Part shown: in pieces, positions 7,737-14,091 of the stretch | Layout of the letters: each line of letters begins with the position of its first letter | How positions within the stretch are numbered: the stretch's first letter is position 1 | Assembly: GCA_002361735.1 (NCBI GenBank) | Contig: DETS01000010.1 | Location: 970-35,165, forward strand | Direction of reading: 5' to 3' | DNA: 34,196 nt | Origin: Lachnospiraceae bacterium UBA3282 | GTDB taxonomy: Bacteria; Bacillota; Clostridia; Lachnospirales; Lachnospiraceae | Notes under the pieces: generated by a model | Databases searched by the model: none | Told to the model about the DNA's origin: nothing | The model's input: the letters and a program-made list of their open reading frames with translations, nothing else | Program-made: the position numbers and the translations under genes

Positions 7737-8762
7737 TTAATTAAACTGAAAGAACCGCCTGCAGATACGATATCCCTCCACCGATATCTTGCGCCCGCCT
7801 CTGCCGGGAAGATTCATGGAATTTCCCAAGACTCCGTATCGCAGCCTTGTAAACAATCCCAAATCCTTTTGCCTGATATACTGCCAAAGCTGCGCTTTTT
7901 TCTCCAGATTTTCTTCCGTACCGGAACGGATCAGCATGATGGAAGATATCACGGTAATGATCTCCAGATAGTTTATCATATACCGCTTTAATTTTCGTTT
8001 TGTGTAAATCTTCGCCTTCTTTTCCACGAGATAATCGATCATGCGCATATTGACGCTGATCTGCTGGTCGATCCTGCCGATCATGACCTCCTCGTTGACC
8101 GACTGTCCCTCTCTGCCGATATAATAACGATAAAAATTCACATCCAGATAATACATGTTCTTCACAAAGGGAAGCGGCTCAAACACAAAAAGGTTGTCCA
8201 CATAAAAGGTATGCTCCGGCAGCCGCAGCTCACACTCACGCAAAAGCTTGGTACGAAAGATCACGGAGTGCATGAGGATATACTGACCCTTATGAAAATG
8301 CTTCACCTCGTTCCAGCCGAAGATCCGATCCTGCGGCAGGGCATGGTGATACTTCATCACCTTATGCTTTTTAGCTCCCTCTTTTTCATATACGAAATTA
8401 CTGATGAGCATATCCAGTTTTTCCCCGCCTGCAACGATATCCCGCAGCGTATCGAGGATTTTCTGATATGCACTTTCCTTTACCCAATCGTCACTGTCCA
8501 CTACTTTATAGTAGAGTCCCTCCGCACGCTCAAGTCCTGCGTTAACAGCGGAACCGTGTCCGCCGTTTTCTTTGTGAATCACTCTGACAATGGACGGATA
8601 CCGCTTTTCATAGGAATCCGCGATTTCTCCCGTCCTGTCGGAAGATCCGTCGTCCACGATCAAGATCTCCACATCCTCACCGCCCACAAGCAGCGATTCA
8701 ATGCACTTTTCCATATATGCCTGCGAATTGTAACAGGGTACTGCCACAGATAATAATTTCAT
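7737..8762 (-). CDS. Family 2 glycosyltransferase
   Basis: 341 residues. The N-terminal GT-A domain starts LLSVAVPCYNSQAYMEKCIE, followed by ILIVDDGSSDRTGEIAD and the nucleotide-sugar metal-binding region VVDSDDWV, typical of GT2 enzymes. The C-terminal 120 residues are charged and helical without an obvious membrane span. Family members transfer a sugar from a nucleotide donor to a lipid, glycan or protein acceptor. Donor and acceptor are unknown, and no polysaccharide cluster surrounds it. The start at 8762 is chosen because the family normally begins a few residues before this motif and AAGG lies upstream; a start at 8816 adds 18 atypical residues. The gene stands alone between a convergent neighbour and mutY. 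Confidence 0.88.
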   Translation of the reverse strand: MKLLSVAVPCYNSQAYMEKCIESLLVGGEDVEILIVDDGSSDRTGEIADSYEKRYPSIVRVIHKENGGHGSAVNAGLERAEGLYYKVVDSDDWVKESAYQKILDTLRDIVAGGEKLDMLISNFVYEKEGAKKHKVMKYHHALPQDRIFGWNEVKHFHKGQYILMHSVIFRTKLLRECELRLPEHTFYVDNLFVFEPLPFVKNMYYLDVNFYRYYIGREGQSVNEEVMIGRIDQQISVNMRMIDYLVEKKAKIYTKRKLKRYMINYLEIITVISSIMLIRSGTEENLEKKAQLWQYIRQKDLGLFTRLRYGVLGNSMNLPGRGGRKISVEGYRICRRFFQFN

Positions 8763-8868
8763 GCCTAACCTTCCATGCCTTTCATCAATCTGATCTTTGT
8801 CAACCCACCCTGCCATTCATTTTAACACAATAACTCCCGGAAATGTTGACCGTTTTCTTATGTTTTTC

Positions 8869-9954
8869 TTATTTTTTCCTCCCCATCTCCACCTGCTCGG
8901 CGTAAGCGGCAAACGCAGAAGGGATCGGATAGGCAGATTTTGTTTCCTTCGGCTCGACAAAGACAAACGCCTGCGGATTTTCCCCTGCCTCCATATCGGC
9001 AAGTTCATCCACCCTGACCAGATACCCGATCATATGCCATTCTTTATGCGTAAAGACATGCTTTGCCGGCGGAAGCTCCCTGATCCTGATAGGCGAAAGC
9101 CCAAGCTCTTTCAGATAAGAAGCCACCTGTCTCTCCTTACAGTGTCCTTCCAGAGAAGGAAATTCATACATTCCCGCAAGCAGTCCCCTGTCAGGACGCT
9201 TGCGAAGCGCCACCCGATCCGCATCCTGTATGACCAAAATCGTCCTCTCCTCGATACGCCGGGGTTTCTTTTTCGCCTTTTTCGGAAACTCTGCGATTCT
9301 TTCCTCCTGCCTTGCCAGACAAAACGCTCCCCAGGGACAGTTTTCACATTTGGGCGCCCCGTTGGGAATGCACACCGTAGCTCCCAGCTCCATCAATGCC
9401 TGATTAAAATCACCGGGACGCTCCTTTGGCATCACGCAGGCAAGTTCCGTTTCCACCGCTTTCTTCACTTTGGCATCCAGAATATCCCTGTCATCCACCC
9501 GCAGCCTGGACAGAATGCGCAGCACATTGCCGTCCACCGCAGGATAGGATTTCCCGAAAGCGATAGATGCGATCGCGCCCGCCGTATAGCTGCCGATCCC
9601 CGGCAGTGATAAGATTGCCTCATACTCCTCCGGCATCCGGCCGCCATACTTCTCCGCCACGATCTGCGCCGCCTTTTTCAGATTTCTGGCGCGGTTATAA
9701 TAACCCAGCCCTTCCCACAGTTTCAAAAGCCGGTCTTCCTCCACATACGCCAGACTGTCAATATCAGGAAGCGCCTGCAAAAATCGATCGTAATAAGGTT
9801 TCACTGCCTCCACCCTGGTCTGCTGCAGCATGATTTCCGAAAGCCATACATGATAGGGTGTAGGTTCCTCCCGCCAGGGCAGAATACGCCTGCCGCGATC
9901 ATACCAGGCAAGGAGCGGCTCCACGATGCTGTCCGACAGCTCCGCTGCCGCCAT
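8869..9954 (-). CDS. mutY: A/G-specific adenine DNA glycosylase
   Basis: 361 residues. MutY removes adenine mispaired with 8-oxoguanine, starting base-excision repair. Visible are the catalytic region LSEIMLQQTRVEAV, the helix-hairpin-helix plus aspartate block LPGIGSYTAGAIAS then AVDGNVLRILSR, a 4Fe-4S cluster C-x7-C-x2-C-x5-C (CIPNGAPKCENC then FC), and a C-terminal NUDIX-like domain for 8-oxoG recognition. The start at 9954 has AGGAGG 5 nt upstream; an ATG at 10005 adds 17 residues and has a weaker AAAGGA at the stop of the preceding gene. It is third in a DUF1653-nucleotidase-mutY row whose promoter bears LexA boxes. Confidence 0.95.
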   Translation of the reverse strand: MAAAELSDSIVEPLLAWYDRGRRILPWREEPTPYHVWLSEIMLQQTRVEAVKPYYDRFLQALPDIDSLAYVEEDRLLKLWEGLGYYNRARNLKKAAQIVAEKYGGRMPEEYEAILSLPGIGSYTAGAIASIAFGKSYPAVDGNVLRILSRLRVDDRDILDAKVKKAVETELACVMPKERPGDFNQALMELGATVCIPNGAPKCENCPWGAFCLARQEERIAEFPKKAKKKPRRIEERTILVIQDADRVALRKRPDRGLLAGMYEFPSLEGHCKERQVASYLKELGLSPIRIRELPPAKHVFTHKEWHMIGYLVRVDELADMEAGENPQAFVFVEPKETKSAYPIPSAFAAYAEQVEMGRKK

Positions 9955-10019
9955 TCTTCCCTCCTCTGACGTTGTTTCCGTTTCGGCTGTCCTTTCATTT
10001 CTCATACGCCAACTGTCCT

Positions 10020-10961
10020 TTAACTGCTGTCCTTCTCCTCGATTTCCTCCACACTCTCCCGATTGCGATAGGGAACTCTCGCCGCCGGGACCACCTCGGA
10101 TGCAGGGAGCGTATGTGCGGGCTGATCGTCAAAGAAAATATGTGCACCAAATGCCTGTAATACATCCCTTTTTCTGATTCCTCCCAGAAAAAACACTTCA
10201 TCAATACGCACATCCCAAGCTCGCAATGTACGAATGACGCGCTCGTGCGCGGGCGCGCATCTGGTCGTGACCAGAGCCGTCCTGATCGGTGTCTCCTCCC
10301 CCGGATAATCCTTTTGCAGCTTAGAGAGTGTTTTTAAAAATTTGGCAAAAGGTCCCGCCTGCAGGGGATTATCCGCGTTGCGCCTCTCATTCTCCTCAAA
10401 GGCCTCAAGTCCCTGTTCCTGAAAAATCCGCTCGGACTCATCCGAAAAAAGCACCGCGTCGCCATCGAAAGCAATCCTGATCTGTTTGATCTGATGCTCA
10501 CAGTCATAGGTCGTTATGCCCTCCGTGCAAATGATGCCCGCCGCAATGTTTGAATCGATTGCCCGCTGCACATCGTCCTCACACGCTGACAAAAAGAGAT
10601 CTGTCTTAAATGCCGACAGGTAGGGCGCAAGGGAAGCGCCGCCCGCGAGCACCGCTCTGGTAATGCGCAGCCCGTAATGCTCGATCGCCTTAAAGACCCG
10701 CAGGGAAGTGTCCGGGCTGTTTCTGGACATGATGATGACCTCGACAGACCCCTCCCTGCCCGGCAGTTCATTCAGGTTCAAGAGCGCCCGCACCAACGGA
10801 AAGCCCGGTCCCGGACGAAGCAGCTCGTCCTCGTGCTCCACCTGATAACGGCTGTAGGCCTCCACGCCTTCTTCCTCGAATATCTTGTTTTCAAATGTCA
10901 GATCAAACAGCGTGCGGGACGAAACCCCCACCACGAGTTTGTTGTCCAGATCGTAAGCCAT
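10020..10961 (-). CDS. Cytosolic 5'-nucleotidase (NT5C1-like)
   Basis: 313 residues. It resembles the NT5_cat 5'-nucleotidase family, which hydrolyses nucleoside monophosphates. Visible marks are the N-terminal KLVVGVSSRTLFDLTFEN, the middle segment RITRAVLAGGASLAPYLSAF, and IRIAFDGDAVLFSDESE, whose DGD and following acidic residues form the metal/phosphate site of this HAD-related fold. A C-terminal part (TALVTTRCAPAHERVIRTL, then DEVFFLGG) is also family-like. GGGGGTG stands before the ATG. It lies 44 bases after the DUF1653 gene and 65 bases before the preferred mutY start, so nucleotide clean-up and DNA repair probably share a transcript. Confidence 0.85.
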   Translation of the reverse strand: MAYDLDNKLVVGVSSRTLFDLTFENKIFEEEGVEAYSRYQVEHEDELLRPGPGFPLVRALLNLNELPGREGSVEVIIMSRNSPDTSLRVFKAIEHYGLRITRAVLAGGASLAPYLSAFKTDLFLSACEDDVQRAIDSNIAAGIICTEGITTYDCEHQIKQIRIAFDGDAVLFSDESERIFQEQGLEAFEENERRNADNPLQAGPFAKFLKTLSKLQKDYPGEETPIRTALVTTRCAPAHERVIRTLRAWDVRIDEVFFLGGIRKRDVLQAFGAHIFFDDQPAHTLPASEVVPAARVPYRNRESVEEIEEKDSS

Positions 10962-11005
10962 AAAGCACCCCCGTCCGCGATCACTCCGGCAGGGACTTTA
11001 ACAAA

Positions 11006-11527
11006 TTATCTCAGTCTGTTACATTCATATTTCTCAAAAGTAAGCAGACAGTTCCTAAGCTCAGCGTATCTGTCTTCTATCTCGCCTTCCTTGATTTCCA
11101 GATCCACGGACACTGCCATCGTATTTATCATGTCGTCCGTGATCCTGTTATGGAGGGAATCAAGAATCGTCAGCCGTTCCTCATAGGAACCCGCATCGAG
11201 AAACTCCAACACCAGAGGATCGATATTTAATTGTTCGGATTCGTTTTCTTTTCGTTGTTCCGTCACGGCCACAGATTTTTCCGCATCATCTTCTTCGCCG
11301 CCAAGAAGGGCAAAGCGGTATTTCTGCCCGGCGTCAGGGTATTTCTCACGGTCTACTTCCTCCATAAACATAGCGAGAGGACGCACATATGTCTCGAAAG
11401 GCTCATACATCTGCTGGTAAACTACCATCATCTCTCCCGTCTCGCTGTGCTTCGCAAGACACCTGATCTGATACTGTTTGCCCTTAAAATGCCTGTACAT
11501 CTCCTGTGGTCTGGGATTATGTCTCAT
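11006..11527 (-). CDS. DUF1653 domain protein
   Basis: 173 residues. The N-terminal 65 residues (PRPQEMYRHFKGKQYQIRC, then VVYQQMYEPF and VRPLAMFMEEVDREKYP) match DUF1653, a small domain of unknown function common in bacteria. The remainder is acidic and helical (residues about 75-170) with no recognised domain or membrane segment. The ribosome binding site AAGGAG is 7 nt before the ATG. As first gene after the double-LexA promoter, with a leader of about 100 nt, it is probably damage-inducible together with the nucleotidase and mutY; that is inference. No biochemical function can be assigned. Confidence 0.85.
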   Translation of the reverse strand: MRHNPRPQEMYRHFKGKQYQIRCLAKHSETGEMMVVYQQMYEPFETYVRPLAMFMEEVDREKYPDAGQKYRFALLGGEEDDAEKSVAVTEQRKENESEQLNIDPLVLEFLDAGSYEERLTILDSLHNRITDDMINTMAVSVDLEIKEGEIEDRYAELRNCLLTFEKYECNRLR

Positions 11528-11571
11528 AGGAATCTCCTTTTCTCAATCATTCTCTATTAGTATAATCCCAA

Positions 11572-11595
11572 AATGCCGAATTGTCATTCCTTTCT
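11572..11595 (-). repeat. 24-bp leader box, copy 1
   Basis: Coding strand AGAAAGGAATGAC-AATT-CGGCATT. It matches the box at 12912-12935 in 20 of 24 positions, with all differences confined to the four central bases. It lies in the leader between the LexA-box promoter and the DUF1653 gene. It includes a 14-codon open frame (ATG at 11587, stop at 11543), but the Shine-Dalgarno-like AGAAAGGA abuts the ATG, so translation is doubtful. Confidence 0.7.
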
Positions 11596-11611
11596 CACCG
11601 TGAGCAATGCA

Positions 11612-11623
11612 GAACATTTGTTC
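11612..11623. promoter_or_regulatory. LexA (SOS) box A
   Basis: Palindrome GAACATTTGTTC, matching the Firmicutes LexA/DinR half-sites GAAC-N4-GTTC. It overlaps or just follows the predicted transcription start of the minus-strand promoter. Confidence 0.8.
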
Positions 11624-11631
11624 TTTTCTCT

Positions 11632-11660
11632 AGTATAGAACAAATGTTCTGTGCTGTCAA
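11632..11660 (-). promoter_or_regulatory. Consensus promoter under LexA control
   Basis: Minus strand TTGACA (11655-11660), exactly 17-bp spacer, TATACT (11632-11637). One LexA box fills the promoter-proximal part of the spacer and a second follows the -10, so bound repressor should block RNA polymerase. The downstream genes are DUF1653, 5'-nucleotidase and mutY. Confidence 0.82.
11638..11649. promoter_or_regulatory. LexA (SOS) box B
   Basis: Palindrome GAACAAATGTTC inside the -35/-10 spacer, touching the -10. Its centre is 26 bp from that of box A; with one further flanking base each, the two boxes form a 13-bp inverted pair. Confidence 0.85.
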
Positions 11661-11678
11661 GCCCGCTGTCGGAATGCT

Positions 11679-11756
11679 TTACATCACCGTCATGCTCACG
11701 CTCAGAGCAGACAGCAAAATCACCAGCGCCGTGATCATGCCAAATCCCCATCTCAT
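11679..11756 (-). CDS. Possible 25-residue single-span membrane peptide
   Basis: A short frame starting MRWGFGMITALVILLSALSV that would form one transmembrane helix and ends with VM before TAA. GGGGGG stands 8 nt before the ATG. The stop codon is 18 bases before the -35 of the LexA-controlled promoter. I do not recognise a family. Small hydrophobic peptides are easily overcalled, so this rests on the ribosome binding site and hydrophobic pattern only. No convincing promoter is seen upstream; a 6-bp hairpin lies at 11827-11844. It could be noise, a stress-related membrane peptide or part of an untranslated leader. Confidence 0.4.
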   Translation of the reverse strand: MRWGFGMITALVILLSALSVSMTVM

Positions 11757-11826
11757 CCGCAGCACCCCCCTTGTTGAGATTGCGCAACCCGCTAAACACT
11801 TGTTGCAATTACTTTAGCATTTTACA

Positions 11827-11844
11827 AGTCCCATAAACGGGACT
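11827..11844. other. Small perfect hairpin AGTCCC/GGGACT
   Basis: 6-bp stem with a 6-nt loop directly following, on the minus strand, the terminator of the upstream gene. It has no T-run of its own and no known role. Confidence 0.5.
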
Positions 11845-11853
11845 CATATACGC

Positions 11854-11882
11854 AAAAAAAGAGCCACCCCTGCGGATGACTC
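11854..11882 (-). terminator. Terminator of the thrH transcript
   Basis: On the minus strand GAGTCATCC pairs with GGGTGGCTC (two G-U pairs), followed by seven T residues. It comes 47 bases after the stop of the small hypothetical gene. Confidence 0.85.
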
Positions 11883-11928
11883 TCCTGTTTTTACTCTTTA
11901 GTTTACATAACTCGTTTTGTACGATTCC

Positions 11929-12231
11929 TTACTTATCGACGGGCTGATACCTGTCAAATATCTTGTCGCCGCTGCAGACATGACGGGAACCGTCTGCCTC
12001 CGTGATGATATAATCGCCCTCTCCGATAAATGTCTTTCCTCTTTTATGAAGGATATACGGACAAACGATGGCGCCGTTTTCTTTCTTAATCTGCACCAGG
12101 GAATCCGTGACAAACCAGCCTCTCGTCACCACATCCGTCCAGAGTTCAAAACCGTCCTCCATTCCCTTTCCGACCTCATACTTTTCCACATTTGCCTCAA
12201 AAGACACACGCACACATTTCATAAAACTCAT
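11929..12231 (-). CDS. Hypothetical protein, 100 residues
   Basis: I do not recognise this family. The protein starts MSFMKCVRVSFEANVEKYEV and has a central TRGWFVTDSLVQIKKENG block and a C-terminal HVCSGDKIFDRYQPVDK. It is soluble-looking, mixed alpha/beta, without signal peptide or membrane span; the alternating hydrophobic pattern suggests a small beta-rich fold. The start at 12231 is chosen because AAGGAG-AGGAGG lies directly upstream; an ATG six codons earlier (12249) falls before these sites, and one three codons later would also fit. It follows thrH by 38 bases and precedes a strong terminator, so it is probably the last gene of a two-gene transcript. Confidence 0.75.
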   Translation of the reverse strand: MSFMKCVRVSFEANVEKYEVGKGMEDGFELWTDVVTRGWFVTDSLVQIKKENGAIVCPYILHKRGKTFIGEGDYIITEADGSRHVCSGDKIFDRYQPVDK

Positions 12232-12269
12232 ACCTCCTCTCCTTTTCATCCCGTATTGTTTTGAAATGG

Positions 12270-12875
12270 TTAAATCGCCGTTTTGATTGCTTCCATCAAC
12301 TCCCCATAGGTCTCAAACGCGGGAAGTTCCGGATGATCCTTCTTGATCTGTTCCGTACTTTTAAACAAAAATCCTGCCTTGCTCGCCCGGATCATCGCCA
12401 AGTCATTGTGACTGTCCCCGGCAGCAATGGTATCATAGCCGATGGACTGCAGCGCCTTCACCGTGGTGAGTTTGGAATCCCGGATCCGCATACGAAATCC
12501 TGTGATTTCGCCATCCGGCGCCACTTCCAGTGAATTACAGAAAATCGTGGGCCATCCCAGCTTTTCCATCAGAGGTCTCGCAAACTGCGTGAAGGTGTCG
12601 CTGATGATAATGACCTGCGTCATGCTTCTGAGTTCGTCCAGAAACTCTTTTGCTCCCGGCAGCGGATCGATCCCGGCAATCGTCTCCTGAATCTGACGAA
12701 GCCCCAGACCGTGTTCTTTCAAAATGCCAAGCCGCCACTTCATCAGCTTATCGTAATCCGGCTCATCTCTGGTCGTTCTGCTCAGTTCCGGAATGCCGCT
12801 CTCCTTCGCGAAAGCGATCCAAATCTCCGGCACCAGAACGCCCTCCAGATCCAGGCAGACAATCTTCATACTCAT
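12270..12875 (-). CDS. thrH: Bifunctional phosphoserine phosphatase / homoserine phosphotransferase
   Basis: 201 residues. The N-terminus KIVCLDLEGVLVPEIWIAFA closely resembles the ThrH family of HAD enzymes: DLEG replaces the DxDGT-type motif I, and the EIW/TTRDEPDYDKLMKWRL cap region is ThrH-like. Motif II is IIISDTF, and motif III/IV is AAGDSHNDLAMI. ThrH dephosphorylates phosphoserine and can pass the phosphate to homoserine, giving phosphohomoserine for threonine synthesis. With hom and lysC elsewhere in the window, that second activity could stand in for ThrB, but no thrC or thrB is visible here. GGAGG precedes the ATG by 10 nt. The promoter is at 12947-12976, and the leader carries the second 24-bp box. 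Confidence 0.9.
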   Translation of the reverse strand: MSMKIVCLDLEGVLVPEIWIAFAKESGIPELSRTTRDEPDYDKLMKWRLGILKEHGLGLRQIQETIAGIDPLPGAKEFLDELRSMTQVIIISDTFTQFARPLMEKLGWPTIFCNSLEVAPDGEITGFRMRIRDSKLTTVKALQSIGYDTIAAGDSHNDLAMIRASKAGFLFKSTEQIKKDHPELPAFETYGELMEAIKTAI

Positions 12876-12911
12876 ATGATTGATTCCTCCAAAAATTCTA
12901 ATCTAAGAAAC

Positions 12912-12935
12912 AATGCCGCAGCGTCATTCCTTTCT
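12912..12935 (-). repeat. 24-bp leader box, copy 2
   Basis: Coding strand AGAAAGGAATGAC-GCTG-CGGCATT, the same element as at 11572-11595 apart from the four central bases. It lies in the predicted thrH leader, about 37 bases before the ATG. An internal 9-codon frame (12927 to 12898) again starts right at the Shine-Dalgarno-like sequence. Confidence 0.7.
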
Positions 12936-12946
12936 TCTATGTTTCT

Positions 12947-12976
12947 ATTGTACTGTATGAATAACCCGACGCGCAA
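12947..12976 (-). promoter_or_regulatory. Promoter of thrH
   Basis: Minus strand TTGCGC (12971-12976), 18-bp spacer, TACAAT (12947-12952). It leaves a leader of about 65 nt that contains the 24-bp box. Confidence 0.55.
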
Positions 12977-13024
12977 CCGAAAGTTTTTCTATCACACAAC
13001 GCAAAATTTCGAATCCGGTCAAAG

Positions 13025-13044
13025 AATGCCGCACTTCAGGCATT
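13025..13044 (-). repeat. Hairpin repeat, copy 2
   Basis: AATGCC (13025-13030), 8-nt loop GCACTTCA, GGCATT (13039-13044). One arm contains the holA stop codon. The stem is shorter (6 bp) than in the other copies but has the same loop length and pattern. No T-run follows. Confidence 0.6.
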
Positions 13045-14031
13045 TTCCTGCATGCTGCGCTTGACAATCAAAAGCTCCACGCTCATAACATCGTTCATTT
13101 TGCCGGTCTTGACAGCCTCCTCCGTCTCCACGCATTCCGTAAGCGCCTTCCTTAGCTCCGCTTCCCGAAACTTCGATGCCTGCGCCACATATTTTTTTGC
13201 GATAAAGCCGGCAAGCCCCGTCTTCGTGCCAATGGTGTTCGCGTCATATCCCTTATTTTTCAGTTCCTTGACCTGCAAAAGAAGATTAAACTGCCTGGCG
13301 ATCAGAAAGAGGATCCTCATGGGCGGTTCTTTCAAGGTCAGCAGATCGTAGTAAAGCTCCATCGCCTGTTTCTGCCGCTTATCCGCCACCGCATCCACCA
13401 TATCAAAAATACGGCTGCTGATCTGTCTGACGCAGACCTCGTCGATATCCTGCGCCGTGACCGCTTCCCTGTCCATGCAGTAACAGACCAGCTTCTCCAC
13501 CTCGCCGCGAATATTTTCCATGTCAGCCCCTGTTTTATCAAAAAAGTGGTCCAGATCCCGTCCCGTGATCCGTTTGCCGTCCTTTGTAAGCAGTTCTACC
13601 ACCCAACGCTTTAGCGTGGCTTCGTCCGGGGTCTTACACTCAATGACGCGCCCCTTCGTACTCACCGACTTGTAAAGCCTGCTCCTTTTATCGATCTCAG
13701 GTTCCACAAACAAAAAGGAAGCGCTGGGGGAAGGGTCTTCCAGATAGGCTGCAAGTTCCTCGCCGCCTTTCTTAAAAAAACCGCTGTTCTCAATCACCAG
13801 CACCCGTCTCTCGGCAAGAAACGGCATGGTCTGTGCCAGATCGATCACCTCACCGGGGACGATGCCCTTTCCCTCAAAGCAATGCAGATTCATGAGGTCG
13901 CCGTCTCCCATGAGCGCTTTTTTTATCCTCTCCCTGTACTGCCTGCGAAGGTACGCTTCCTCCCCGCACAGAAGGTAGACTTGTTTTAATTGTCCCGTTC
14001 TGATCTCCTCGTTTAACTTCTTCATAAACAA
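13036..14031 (-). CDS. holA: DNA polymerase III, delta subunit
   Basis: 331 residues. Delta is the clamp-loader subunit that opens the sliding beta clamp. The family is recognised by the N-terminal QVYLLCGEEAYLRRQYRERI, the PFLAERRVLVIENSGFF segment, FLFVEPEIDKRSRLYK, and the C-terminal region with RILFLIARQFNLLLQVKELK. Length is normal. The start appears to be TTG at 14031, because GGAG lies 7 nt before it; the ATG two codons later (14025) is the alternative. It follows comEC by 60 bases, a pairing common in Firmicutes. The stop codon overlaps a dispersed hairpin repeat. Confidence 0.95.
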   Translation of the reverse strand: MFMKKLNEEIRTGQLKQVYLLCGEEAYLRRQYRERIKKALMGDGDLMNLHCFEGKGIVPGEVIDLAQTMPFLAERRVLVIENSGFFKKGGEELAAYLEDPSPSASFLFVEPEIDKRSRLYKSVSTKGRVIECKTPDEATLKRWVVELLTKDGKRITGRDLDHFFDKTGADMENIRGEVEKLVCYCMDREAVTAQDIDEVCVRQISSRIFDMVDAVADKRQKQAMELYYDLLTLKEPPMRILFLIARQFNLLLQVKELKNKGYDANTIGTKTGLAGFIAKKYVAQASKFREAELRKALTECVETEEAVKTGKMNDVMSVELLIVKRSMQENA

Positions 14032-14091
14032 CAGTATACTCCATCATGGACCGCCGCTCAATCTCATTTTGCATAAAACTTCATTCGTCTG

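Noticed and set aside
8797..9609. 270-codon plus-strand frame opposite mutY
   Set aside because: Antisense to conserved MutY motifs, rich in histidine, arginine and proline as typical for shadow frames.
11543..11587. 14-codon upstream frame MTIRHFGIILIEND as a translated leader peptide
   Set aside because: The Shine-Dalgarno-like AGAAAGGA directly abuts the ATG, too close for normal initiation; kept only as part of the 24-bp box.
11554..11587. Second promoter (ATGACA-18-TATACT) before the DUF1653 gene
   Set aside because: Possible by sequence, but the -35 coincides with the repeated 24-bp box and the equivalent -10 is absent at the thrH copy, so I do not call it.
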